DNA of 64,000 nucleotides, taken from Erythrobacter sp. AP23. Its GTDB lineage: Bacteria > Pseudomonadota > Alphaproteobacteria > Sphingomonadales > Sphingomonadaceae. The translations under genes and the position numbers were made by a program. The stretch lies in the NCBI RefSeq assembly GCF_001542855.1, contig NZ_LNBY01000001.1:496001-560000 (forward strand), in the 5' to 3' direction. Positions 38,305-46,526 of this stretch are shown piece after piece. Under the pieces are notes generated by a model. The model worked only from the letters and a program-made list of their open reading frames with translations. It searched no databases and was not told the DNA's origin. The stretch's first letter is position 1. Each line of letters opens with the position of its first letter.

Positions 38305-39026
38305 GCGGGTATTTCCTCGCCCTGCCAATCGAACACCTTGCCACTGTCGGCAGGCTCTAGCCCGTCGATCACGGCCAGCAGATTGTCCGCCGCCTCGTGC
38401 GGGGCAGTCAGCTGACCCTCTGGAAGGTTCGACTGAAAAGGCTGCGACAGCATGGTGTCGACGGTGCCGGGATGCAAGCCGGCCACCACCGCCTGCTTGT
38501 GCGTGCGCGCCAATTCTATCGCGTAATTCTTCAGCAGCATGTTGAGCGCCGCCTTGCTGGCGCGATAGCTATGCCAGCCCCCCAGCCCATTGTCGGAAAT
38601 CGAGCCGACGCGCGCGGACAGGGCGGCAAACACGCTGCGCCTGTCGCGGGGCAGCAATGGCAGCATGTGCTTCGCGATCAGCGCGGGTCCAATCGTGTTG
38701 AGACGAAAGACCTGCTCCATCGCGGTGCCATCGATTTGTCGGGCTGCGCGTTCCGGGCCGGCACCATTCTCCAGCGTCAAGACGCCGCTGGCGACGATCA
38801 CGAGATCGGGCGGTGAATCGCGCATCGTGTCGGCGGCGGCAGCGATGCTGTCTTCATCGGTAAGATCGAAGCGGAAGGCCCTCGTACAATCCTGCGTTTC
38901 CACGCCCGATCGGCTGCCCGCCCAGACCTGCGCCCCGCGATGCGCGACGGCCTGTGCGAGTGCCATGCCGATGCCGCCGCTGGCGCCGAAGATCGCAGCG
39001 CGCCGAAATGTCTTTCCTACATCCAT
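38301..39026 (-). CDS. Short-chain dehydrogenase/reductase
   Basis: 241 residues from the ATG at 39026. It has the Rossmann motif GASGGIGMA near the N-terminus, a catalytic Tyr-Lys in HSYRASKAAL, and Ser in ALSARVGSIS. The sequence resembles the C-factor/CsgA-like SDR branch, with LHPGTVDT after the active site. NAD(P)-dependent; substrate unknown. A TAGTTG box ends 6 bases before the ATG, so the mRNA may have hardly any leader. Confidence 0.88.
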   Translation of the reverse strand: MDVGKTFRRAAIFGASGGIGMALAQAVAHRGAQVWAGSRSGVETQDCTRAFRFDLTDEDSIAAAADTMRDSPPDLVIVASGVLTLENGAGPERAARQIDGTAMEQVFRLNTIGPALIAKHMLPLLPRDRRSVFAALSARVGSISDNGLGGWHSYRASKAALNMLLKNYAIELARTHKQAVVAGLHPGTVDTMLSQPFQSNLPEGQLTAPHEAADNLLAVIDGLEPADSGKVFDWQGEEIPA

Positions 39027-39117
39027 CCTACACAACTAGACCGCCCAGATGGCCCGGAAGTTCCTCCGAAACGCTCGCAAGGCCGGGCTTTTGTCAGTCG
39101 ATGCAGTTTTTCGCTCT

Positions 39118-39138
39118 GGACCGTGTAACACCCGGTCC
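39118..39138. repeat. Imperfect inverted repeat upstream of sdhB
   Basis: GGACCG (39118-39123) and CGGTCC (39133-39138) form a 6-bp stem whose loop contains GTGTAACAC, itself a near-palindrome. The element lies ~55 bases upstream of the proposed sdhB -35 box, in the 223-base gap between the SDR and sdhB genes, and could be an operator. Nothing else notable was seen in that gap apart from the promoter. Confidence 0.3.
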
Positions 39139-39190
39139 ATGTGTTCGATCGTGTAGGATCACCATTGCGGGAAATGCGGCATTCTCGGCC

Positions 39191-39218
39191 TTGCGCCCCT
39201 CGTGTGAACCGCTAGATG
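39191..39218 (+). promoter_or_regulatory. Candidate promoter of sdhB
   Basis: TTGCGC (39191-39196), 16 bases, TAGATG (39213-39218). Transcription would start near 39225, with AGGA (39234-39237) as the ribosome-binding site before the ATG at 39250. Confidence 0.45.
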
Positions 39219-39249
39219 GGTTTCGCTAAGCAACAGGACTGACAGCGTA

Positions 39250-40032
39250 ATGGCGACCTTCACCCTTCCCAAGAATTCGAAGATCACCGGCAAGGCCCGT
39301 GCACACAAGGCAGAGGGCGGCACGCGCATCCGCAAGTTCAAAATCTATCGCTACGATCCCGACAGCGGCGAAAACCCGCGCTACGACACCTTCGAGCTCG
39401 ACCTCGACGATTGCGGGCCGATGGTCCTCGATGCGCTGTTCAAGATCAAGAACGAGATCGACCCCACGCTGACCTTCCGCCGTTCGTGCCGCGAGGGCAT
39501 CTGCGGCTCATGCTCGATGAACCTCAACGGCAAGAACGGCCTCGCCTGCACAACCGCGATCGAGGATCTCAAGGGCGAAATCCGGATCACCCCGCTGCCG
39601 AGCATGGACGTGATCAAGGACCTCGTGCCCGACTTCACGCATTTCTACGCGCAATATGCCAGCATCCGCCCCTGGCTGCAGACCGTCTCGACCACGCCGA
39701 GCGGCAAGGAACGCCTGCAGTCGCCCGAACAGCGCGAGAAGCTGGACGGGCTGTACGAGTGCATCCTGTGCGCCTGCTGCTCGACCGCGTGCCCCAGCTA
39801 TTGGTGGAACAGCGACAAGTTCCTCGGCCCGGCGATCCTGTTGCAAGCCTATCGCTGGCTGGCCGATAGCCGCGACGAGATGACCGGCGAGCGGCTCGAC
39901 CAGTTGGAAGATCCCTTCCGCCTCTATCGCTGCCACACGATCATGAACTGCGCGAATGTCTGCCCCAAGGGTCTCAGCCCGGCCAAGGCGATCGCCGAAA
40001 CCAAGAAGATGATCGCCGAACGCGCGATCTGA
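39250..40032 (+). CDS. sdhB: Succinate dehydrogenase iron-sulfur subunit
   Basis: 260 residues. The 2Fe-2S ligands are C80, C85, C88 and C100. The 4Fe-4S motif [11 protein letters not shown] covers 171-181, and the 3Fe-4S ligands are C228, C234 and C238. It passes electrons from the flavoprotein SdhA to quinone in complex II, linking the TCA cycle to the respiratory chain. No sdhA, sdhC or sdhD lies beside it; the next genes are a thioesterase (one-base overlap) and zapE. The promoter candidate is ~30 bases upstream. Confidence 0.96.
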   Translation: MATFTLPKNSKITGKARAHKAEGGTRIRKFKIYRYDPDSGENPRYDTFELDLDDCGPMVLDALFKIKNEIDPTLTFRRSCREGICGSCSMNLNGKNGLACTTAIEDLKGEIRITPLPSMDVIKDLVPDFTHFYAQYASIRPWLQTVSTTPSGKERLQSPEQREKLDGLYECILCACCSTACPSYWWNSDKFLGPAILLQAYRWLADSRDEMTGERLDQLEDPFRLYRCHTIMNCANVCPKGLSPAKAIAETKKMIAERAI

Positions 40033-40499
40033 TGGGTCTGACCGACGACGTATTCGAACACGGCCCCGACCCGGAGAACCCGGGTTGGCGCCACTGGAAC
40101 CTGAAAGACCAGTCGCTGTTCAACGGCGCGGTGATGGGCAAGCTCATCACCCGCGTCGATGACGACGGCAAGGCGCGGCTGCGCATGTTCCCCGAACGGC
40201 GGCACGAGAACCTGCAAGGCATCGTCCATGGCGCGGTGACACTGTCGCTGATCGATATCAGCCTGTTCACGACGATGCACACAATCGGCAGCGGCAATGC
40301 CGGGCCATCGGTCACAGTGGAGCTCTCGACCCAGTTCGTCGGCGGCGGCAAGCCCGATCAACCGCTCGACGCGGTATGCGAGATCGTCCGCGAGACCGGC
40401 AGGATGGTCTTCGTGCGCGGGACGGTCGTGCAGGAGGACCATACGGTTGCCAGCTTCTCCGGGATCGTGAAGAAGATGAAGCGCCGCATCGCCACATGA
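40032..40499 (+). CDS. PaaI-family hotdog thioesterase
   Basis: 155 residues. A hotdog fold is indicated by HENLQGIVHGAVTLSLID, where the HG(A/G)-type motif and Asp form the active site of PaaI-like acyl-CoA thioesterases. The second half has SVTVELSTQFVGGG. It hydrolyses an acyl-CoA or aryl-CoA thioester; the substrate is unknown. It overlaps sdhB by one base and zapE by four (ATGA), so the three are an operon. Confidence 0.88.
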   Translation: MGLTDDVFEHGPDPENPGWRHWNLKDQSLFNGAVMGKLITRVDDDGKARLRMFPERRHENLQGIVHGAVTLSLIDISLFTTMHTIGSGNAGPSVTVELSTQFVGGGKPDQPLDAVCEIVRETGRMVFVRGTVVQEDHTVASFSGIVKKMKRRIAT

Positions 40500-41608
40500 C
40501 CGGAATGCTCGCCCGCTACGAGCGGCTCGTCGCCGCGGGCGAATTGCAGGCCGATTCCGATCAGCGGCGCGCCGCCGAACGGCTCGACCGGCTGCAGAAG
40601 GAACTGGAAGCGGAAACCACCGGCGGGCTGCTGGCGCAACTGTTCCGGCCCAAGAAAGCGCGACCGCAGGGCGTCTACATGTGGGGCGGTGTCGGACGCG
40701 GAAAGTCGATGCTGATGGACCTCTTCGTCGAAACGCTCGGGATCGCGGAAAAGCGGCGCGCACACTTCCACGAATTCATGCTCGAAGTCGACCGCCGCAT
40801 GCGCGCCCGACGCGAGAGCGACCCGGGCGACCCAACGGGCAAGGTGGCACGCGATATCGCACAGGACGTGCGCTGTCTGGCCTTCGACGAAATGGTCGTC
40901 ACCAACACCGCCGATGCCGCGATCATGGCGCGCCTGTTCACCGCGCTGATCCGCGACCAGGGTGTGACGGTGGTGACCACCAGCAACCGCCCGCCGCGCG
41001 ATCTCTACAAGGACGGACTCAACCGCTCGCTGTTCCTGCCCTTCATCGACCTGGTCGAGGCGGAGATGGACGTGCTGCCGCTCAATGGACCGACCGATTA
41101 CCGGCTCGATCGCCTTGGCGACATGGCGACCTGGCATTCGCCGCTGGGCGATGCTGCCACGGCACAGGTGCGCGAGGCCTTCTTCCGGCTGACGGACTAC
41201 AAACCCGAGGATGCCGAGCACGTGCCGAGCGCCGAACTCGAGCTTGGCGGGGGCCGCACGTTGCACGTGCCCAAGAGCCTCAAGGGCGTCGGCGTGTTCA
41301 GCTTCAAGCGGCTGTGCGGCGAAAACCGCGGCGCTGCCGACTACCTCGCCGTAGCGCATGCCTACCACACGGTGATCGTGGTCGGCATTCCGGCGATGTC
41401 GCCCGACAATCGCAACGAGGCGATCCGGTTCACCAAGCTGATCGACGCGCTGTACGAGAACGGCGTGAAGCTGTTCGTCACCGCCGCAACCGAACCGGAA
41501 GAGCTTTACACGTCAGGCGACGGCGCCTTCGAGTTCGAGCGCACGGTCAGCCGCCTCAGGGAAATGCAGAGCGCCGACTACATGGCGCGGGGGCACGGCC
41601 TCGCCTGA
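40496..41608 (+). CDS. zapE: Cell division protein ZapE (AFG1-like ATPase)
   Basis: 370 residues from the ATG overlapping the thioesterase stop. The Walker A GGVGRGKS is at residues 64-71, Walker B CLAFDEM near 125-131, and TSNRPP marks sensor 1, typical of the AFG1/ZapE family. In E. coli ZapE acts on FtsZ during constriction under low oxygen; mitochondrial Afg1 affects respiratory-chain stability. Its linkage to sdhB here fits a respiratory or quality-control role as much as division. Confidence 0.93.
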   Translation: MTGMLARYERLVAAGELQADSDQRRAAERLDRLQKELEAETTGGLLAQLFRPKKARPQGVYMWGGVGRGKSMLMDLFVETLGIAEKRRAHFHEFMLEVDRRMRARRESDPGDPTGKVARDIAQDVRCLAFDEMVVTNTADAAIMARLFTALIRDQGVTVVTTSNRPPRDLYKDGLNRSLFLPFIDLVEAEMDVLPLNGPTDYRLDRLGDMATWHSPLGDAATAQVREAFFRLTDYKPEDAEHVPSAELELGGGRTLHVPKSLKGVGVFSFKRLCGENRGAADYLAVAHAYHTVIVVGIPAMSPDNRNEAIRFTKLIDALYENGVKLFVTAATEPEELYTSGDGAFEFERTVSRLREMQSADYMARGHGLA

Positions 41609-41625
41609 CGGGCTGGCTGGGTAGT

Positions 41626-41637
41626 CACACCGGTGTG
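41626..41637. promoter_or_regulatory. Perfect 12-bp palindrome between zapE and the pirin gene
   Basis: CACACCGGTGTG reads the same on both strands. It lies 18 bases after the zapE stop and about 80 bases before the pirin ATG. It could be an operator for pirin control, which often answers to a LysR- or MarR-type regulator, or chance. It has no loop, so it is not a good terminator hairpin. Confidence 0.3.
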
Positions 41638-41716
41638 CGTTCTTGCAGCCGCAAAAGCGCCAACCACATGACATCCACTTCCGGCGTCAACACCCCGCCG
41701 ATGTGAGAAAATTGCT

Positions 41717-42415
41717 ATGATCGATATCCGTCCCTTTGCCTCGCTCGGGCATGCAGACCACGGTTGGCTCGACGCGCGGCACCATTTCAGTTTCGCCAAT
41801 TATCACGATCCAGACCGCATGGGCTGGGGCAATATCCGTGTCTGGAACGACGACACGATTCAGGCGCAGACCGGCTTCCCGCCGCATCCGCATCGCGACA
41901 TGGAAATCGTCACCTTCGTGCGCAAAGGCGCGATCAGCCACCGCGACAGCCTCGGCAACGAAGGCCGCACCGCGGCGGGCGACGTGCAGGTGATGAGCGC
42001 GGGCACCGGCATCACCCATGCCGAATACAACCTCGAGGACGAGGACACGACGCTGTTCCAGATCTGGATCATCCCCGATCGCGCCGGCGAAAAGCCCAGC
42101 TGGGGCCAGCGGGAGTTTCCCAAGGCCACGCGCGAGGCCGGGTTCGAAGTTCTCGCCAGCGGCAGTTCCGAAGCCGACGATGCCCTGCCGATCCGGACCG
42201 ATGCCAAGGTTGCGGCAGCTACCCTTGCCGCCGGGCAGAGCGCAACATGGACTACCTCGGGCGAGCGGCACCAGTACCTTGTCGCTCCCAAGGGCCGCGT
42301 GAAGGTCAACGGACACGAAGCGCAGCCGCGTGACGGGATTGCCGTGACCGACGAGACCGAGATCGTGGTGGAAGCGCTCGACGACGCCGAGATCGTGCTG
42401 GTCGACGCGCGCTAG
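41717..42415 (+). CDS. Pirin-family protein (quercetinase-like bicupin)
   Basis: 232 residues. The cupin metal motif is seen in GFPPHPHRDMEIVTFVRKG and the following HAEYN, and the DMEIVTFV signature is diagnostic of YhaK/pirin proteins. The C-terminal cupin is weaker and lacks the metal ligands, as is usual. Some members have quercetin 2,3-dioxygenase activity, others serve as redox sensors. Its TAG stop shares a single CTAG (42412-42415) with the stop of the convergent amidotransferase gene. Confidence 0.92.
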   Translation: MIDIRPFASLGHADHGWLDARHHFSFANYHDPDRMGWGNIRVWNDDTIQAQTGFPPHPHRDMEIVTFVRKGAISHRDSLGNEGRTAAGDVQVMSAGTGITHAEYNLEDEDTTLFQIWIIPDRAGEKPSWGQREFPKATREAGFEVLASGSSEADDALPIRTDAKVAAATLAAGQSATWTTSGERHQYLVAPKGRVKVNGHEAQPRDGIAVTDETEIVVEALDDAEIVLVDAR

Positions 42416-44310
42416 GCGCTTGGCCTCAAGTGCCGGAGCGAGCGTTCCAGCATCAGCAATTGCCACAGCACACGGCCGTGATCGGAGCGGCCCCAAATAT
42501 GGTCGTCCGCGAGGCGCGAAAGCGCCTTGCGGGCGAACCATCCGCTGCCGGTGAGCAGTTCGCTCGAGGCAACCGCCCTCGCCTCGCTCGCCAGCGGCCC
42601 GCGGAACCAATCTGCCAGCGGCGTCACGAAACCCTGTTTCTGGCGATAGAGGATCTCCTTGGGCAGATAGCGCTCCATCGTGCGCTTCATCAGCCACTTG
42701 CCGGTCGTCCCGCGAAAGCGCTGACGATGCGGCAGACGCGCGCCGAATCCGATCAGGCGGTGATCGAGCAGCGGCTCGCGCGCTTCGAGTCCCACCGCCA
42801 TGCTGGTGCGGTCGGTCTTTGTGAGGATATCGCCGGGCAACCAGAATTTCAGATCGGCGTATTGCGCGCGATCGAGACCGCTGCGGGCGGGCGCATCGCG
42901 CATGAGCTTTTCGAACGGCTGCTCGGCGCGGTAATCGCCGCGTTCGCGCAGCATGGCCTCGCCATAGAGCGCCTGGCGCTGTTCGGGCGCAAGGATCGAC
43001 AGCGCCCGCGCATACCCAGCCTCCCCGCTCTCCGCGAGCGACAGCAGCGTCGTCTTGGCGCGCAGGGGGCGCGGTGCCCAGTCGGCCTTGGGCCAGAGCC
43101 GTCCAAGCGTGCCGAACACGGGCCTGCGCATCGCATGCGGCAGGACCGATCGGACCTGCTCTTCGCGCGCGTGGAAAAGCTGACGGCGATAGCCGGTTAA
43201 GGCTTCGTCGGCGCCGTCACCCGACAGCGTAACGGTGACATGCTCGCGCGCCAGTTCGCAGACACGCAAAGTCGGCAGTGCGCTCGCATCCGCGAAGGGC
43301 TCGTCGAAGATCCGCGCGATCCGGTCGATCTCGCCGAATTGGTCGGCCGAAACGATCCGCTCGTGATGGTCGGTCGCGAACAGCTCGGCCACCTGGCGCG
43401 CATAGCGGGTCTCGTCGACGCTCTCGACATCGAAGCCGATCGAGCAACTGGTGACGGGCGCGGCGCTCGCCTCGCTCATCAGAGCGACGACCGACGAGCT
43501 GTCGACGCCGCCCGAGAGAAACGCGCCCAGCGGAACGTCTGCCGTCATGCGACTGGTCACGCCCTCGCGCATCAGATGGAGGAGCTGGGCCGAAAGATCC
43601 TCGGTCCGTCCCTTCTCGCGCTCTGTAAAGCCGACGTCCCACCAGCGCTGCGGCGGGCCGGGCTCGCGCCCATGTTCGAGCAGTAGGAAGTGGCCCGCCG
43701 GAAGCTTCTCGACGCCTTTCAGGATTGCCCGATGATCGGGGACATAGCCCCAGGTCATGTAATCCTCGATCGCCAGCGGATCGATCTGGCGCCGCATCAA
43801 GGGGTGCGCCAGCAGGCCCTTGAGTTCGCTGGCAAAGGCCAATGCTCCGCCTTCGAGCGGCGCTAGGTAGAGCGGCTTAACCCCCAAGCGGTCACGCGCT
43901 AGAAACAGCTGACGCCTGTCGAGGTCGTAGAGCGCGAAGGCAAACATGCCATCGAGCCGCGACAAGCAATCGGGGCCCCACTTCTGCCACGCCGCGAGGA
44001 TCGTTTCGGTATCGCCATCGGTGCGCAGTTGCGCCCCACCCTGCTCAAGCTCGCGTCGCAATTCGCGGTAATTGTAGATTTCGCCATTGAAGACGATCAC
44101 CGCGCGCCCATCGGCCGAATGCATGGGCTGCGGCGATCCTTCGAGGTCGATGACCGACAGGCGGCGATGGCCGAGGCCGACACCGGGCGCGGTCCAGACG
44201 CCGCTGCCGTCGGGCCCGCGATGCGCAAGCGCGTCGCTCATCCGCTCGACCCTGCGGGGATCGACCGGCTTCACCGTCTCGTAATGGAAAATCCCCGCGA
44301 TCCCGCACAT
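42412..44310 (-). CDS. XrtA/PEP-CTERM system amidotransferase (asparagine-synthase-like)
   Basis: 632 residues. Cys2 of MCGIAGIF is the glutaminase nucleophile of a class II amidotransferase. The asparagine-synthetase-type ATP-binding site SGGVDSSS lies near residue 265. It matches the amidotransferase found in exosortase A loci. It probably amidates a sugar or an acceptor during exopolysaccharide synthesis; the substrate is not known. It is the last gene of the leftward XrtA operon, 12 bases after xrtA. Confidence 0.93.
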   Translation of the reverse strand: MCGIAGIFHYETVKPVDPRRVERMSDALAHRGPDGSGVWTAPGVGLGHRRLSVIDLEGSPQPMHSADGRAVIVFNGEIYNYRELRRELEQGGAQLRTDGDTETILAAWQKWGPDCLSRLDGMFAFALYDLDRRQLFLARDRLGVKPLYLAPLEGGALAFASELKGLLAHPLMRRQIDPLAIEDYMTWGYVPDHRAILKGVEKLPAGHFLLLEHGREPGPPQRWWDVGFTEREKGRTEDLSAQLLHLMREGVTSRMTADVPLGAFLSGGVDSSSVVALMSEASAAPVTSCSIGFDVESVDETRYARQVAELFATDHHERIVSADQFGEIDRIARIFDEPFADASALPTLRVCELAREHVTVTLSGDGADEALTGYRRQLFHAREEQVRSVLPHAMRRPVFGTLGRLWPKADWAPRPLRAKTTLLSLAESGEAGYARALSILAPEQRQALYGEAMLRERGDYRAEQPFEKLMRDAPARSGLDRAQYADLKFWLPGDILTKTDRTSMAVGLEAREPLLDHRLIGFGARLPHRQRFRGTTGKWLMKRTMERYLPKEILYRQKQGFVTPLADWFRGPLASEARAVASSELLTGSGWFARKALSRLADDHIWGRSDHGRVLWQLLMLERSLRHLRPSA

Positions 44311-44322
44311 AGGCGACGGTGC

Positions 44323-45321
44323 CTAGACCAGCCGTGCCAACACGGCAAAGACCAATGCGGCGACCAGCACCGCGCCGAAGACCAATGTCGGATTGGCCAG
44401 CGTTCCCTCGAAACGCTGGACGAGCGGCATTCCAGCGATCTCGCCCGCGCTCCAGCCGGCCTCCTCGGGTTCGCGCTCGAACCAGCGCCAGGCGACGCCC
44501 AGCACCAGCGCGATGACGATGCCGAAAAAGACCCAGCCATAAACGATATGGTCGAAGCTCCCGGCAGCCTCCGCGCCAACATATTGGGCGAGGAAGATGG
44601 TCGCCCAGGCGCGGATGCCGTTGGCGACGATCGGCACCACGATGCATGCCAGCAGGAACCAGGCGCGTCGCTTCCAACTGAAAAAGCAAGTGTGCGCGAC
44701 GAGCAGGCCGAGCGCCAACATGGCGATGAGGAATTTCACGCCCGAGCACTCCTCGGCGACGATGAACAGGCCCGCGGGCGTATCGATGTTGATGCCCTGT
44801 GCCACGGTTTCGATGCCGCTCCATATCGTGAGCGCCGTGGCGATTTCCGCAGTGATCATCTGCAGTGGCGGGATGATCTCGTCGCCGAACGGCACCAATA
44901 GAAACGCATAGGCCAGCGGAAACGCGAGCACGAGCGCGGCACGCAACCCCAGGATCGCGACGACGGCGCCCTGCATGGCGACGATCGTTCCACCTTGCGC
45001 TATGGTGTTGATCTCGAGACCCCTGCCGAGGAGCCACGCCGACAGGCCGAGGATAAGCCACAGCAGCCCCGGCCACCAACCGGGCACGCGGACCTTTGCC
45101 AAATCGTCGCGGCGTATCCACGCCAGCCACAGAATGATCGGCGGAACCAGCAGGATGTGGCTGTAGGTATCGATGTTCCACCACTGATGCGCCATCGCGC
45201 GCCATTCGGCGAATGTGAGAGCAAACAACGCCAGGGCGACCACGGTCAGCAGGGCACCCGGTGATATCCCCGGGCGAGCGGAAGTCCGCTCCAGGACGGT
45301 TTCAGGCGGCATTGCGGGCAT
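44323..45321 (-). CDS. xrtA: Exosortase A
   Basis: 332 residues with eight or more membrane helices. The proposed catalytic residues of the family are visible: Cys192 in EECSGV, Arg237 in VANGIRAW and His258 in SFDHIVYG. Exosortases process proteins with a C-terminal PEP-CTERM signal at the membrane. The protein stops after the exosortase domain and has no C-terminal EpsI-like domain, which many sphingomonad XrtA proteins carry. The start is an ATG inside the end of the glycosyltransferase gene; one three codons later is also possible. Confidence 0.93.
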   Translation of the reverse strand: MPAMPPETVLERTSARPGISPGALLTVVALALFALTFAEWRAMAHQWWNIDTYSHILLVPPIILWLAWIRRDDLAKVRVPGWWPGLLWLILGLSAWLLGRGLEINTIAQGGTIVAMQGAVVAILGLRAALVLAFPLAYAFLLVPFGDEIIPPLQMITAEIATALTIWSGIETVAQGINIDTPAGLFIVAEECSGVKFLIAMLALGLLVAHTCFFSWKRRAWFLLACIVVPIVANGIRAWATIFLAQYVGAEAAGSFDHIVYGWVFFGIVIALVLGVAWRWFEREPEEAGWSAGEIAGMPLVQRFEGTLANPTLVFGAVLVAALVFAVLARLV

Positions 45322-46525
45322 TCTCGCCCGCGCCGACCAATTCGGCAAGCGCGGTCTCGACACTGTCCCAACTCATCCGCTCGACGACGTATCGCCGCGC
45401 GCAGCGACCCATTTCGGCCGCGAGCTCGGGGGAACTCAGCAGGGCCTCGATCTTCGCAAGCATCGCTTCGGGATCCGCTTCCGCCACCGTGAAATCGCGC
45501 CCGTCGATTGCATCGATGCCGGTGGCTGCACCGGGTGTCAGCACCACCGGTCGGGCCATGGCCATCGCTTCCAGCACCTTGTTCTGCACGCCGCGCGCGA
45601 TCAGCAGCGGTGCCACGACGAGATCGGCGGATTTGAGAAACGGTCGCATGTCGGGCACTTCGCCCCACACCCGCGTGCCATTTTCACCATGGCGATCCCG
45701 TAGCGCCCGGACCGGAGCACGACCGACAATATGGAAGCGCGCCCGGGCATAGGTTCGACGCAGTGCCGGCATGACGTGCGCGATCATCCATTCGGCTGCG
45801 GCCACATTGGGCGCGTAATCCATCTGCCCGGTGAACACGAGTTGCGGATCCTCGCCCTCGTCTAGATCGAGCTGGCGTTCAGCAGTTTCCGGATCGAAGG
45901 CCTGCGCATCGATACCATTACCCAAGGTGCGCAAGCGAACCGCGTTGGGACTATCGAGCCGCGAGCGAAGGAGATCGGCCTCGTTCTCGCTGATCAACAG
46001 CGTGACATCGGCACGCGCCGCGATTCGTTCTTCCTCGCGCCTCAGCAGCCGCGCTTCGCGCCGATTGATCCACGCGCGCTGGCCAGCCTGCGCATAGGCT
46101 TCGAACTTCGCGCTATCGACGTCGCACAGGTCGACGATTACCCTGCCGGCAAAACTGTCGGGCACATATTGTCCCATCTGGCCCGAAAACACGAAAATCG
46201 TGTCGATCCGATGATTGCCGAGCGTCTTGGCGACGTAGCGATGCATGGCCGCATGATCGAACGCGGTCAGGCTGACCGGCTTGCGTCTGAGCAGGGCTTC
46301 GAGACCCGCCAGCGGCAGTGGCTTGTTACGCTCGATCAGCGCATGCGTGCGAGCAATCTCGGCCAAGGCTGCTTTCTGCGCCAAGTCCTGCGGCGTCTCG
46401 CCAAAGGTCCCGACGTGGACGGGGCCGAGCTTGGCCAGGCCCTTGAGCAAATGGTGCGAACGTATCTTGTCCCCTCGGTCTGGCGGAAAGGGCACCCGGT
46501 GCGCGAGGAACAGCACTCCTCCCAT
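45302..46525 (-). CDS. XrtA-associated glycosyltransferase (TIGR03087-type)
   Basis: 407 residues, GT4-like with two Rossmann domains. The N-terminus AHRVPFPPDRGDKIRSHHLLKGL is the signature of the sugar transferase found in exosortase A loci. The C-terminal domain includes the donor-binding segment with IARGVQNKVLEAMAMARPVV. It should add a sugar during exopolysaccharide assembly at the cytoplasmic face. It starts one base after the stop of the FemAB-like gene. Confidence 0.92.
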   Translation of the reverse strand: MGGVLFLAHRVPFPPDRGDKIRSHHLLKGLAKLGPVHVGTFGETPQDLAQKAALAEIARTHALIERNKPLPLAGLEALLRRKPVSLTAFDHAAMHRYVAKTLGNHRIDTIFVFSGQMGQYVPDSFAGRVIVDLCDVDSAKFEAYAQAGQRAWINRREARLLRREEERIAARADVTLLISENEADLLRSRLDSPNAVRLRTLGNGIDAQAFDPETAERQLDLDEGEDPQLVFTGQMDYAPNVAAAEWMIAHVMPALRRTYARARFHIVGRAPVRALRDRHGENGTRVWGEVPDMRPFLKSADLVVAPLLIARGVQNKVLEAMAMARPVVLTPGAATGIDAIDGRDFTVAEADPEAMLAKIEALLSSPELAAEMGRCARRYVVERMSWDSVETALAELVGAGENARNAA

Positions 46526-46526
46526 G

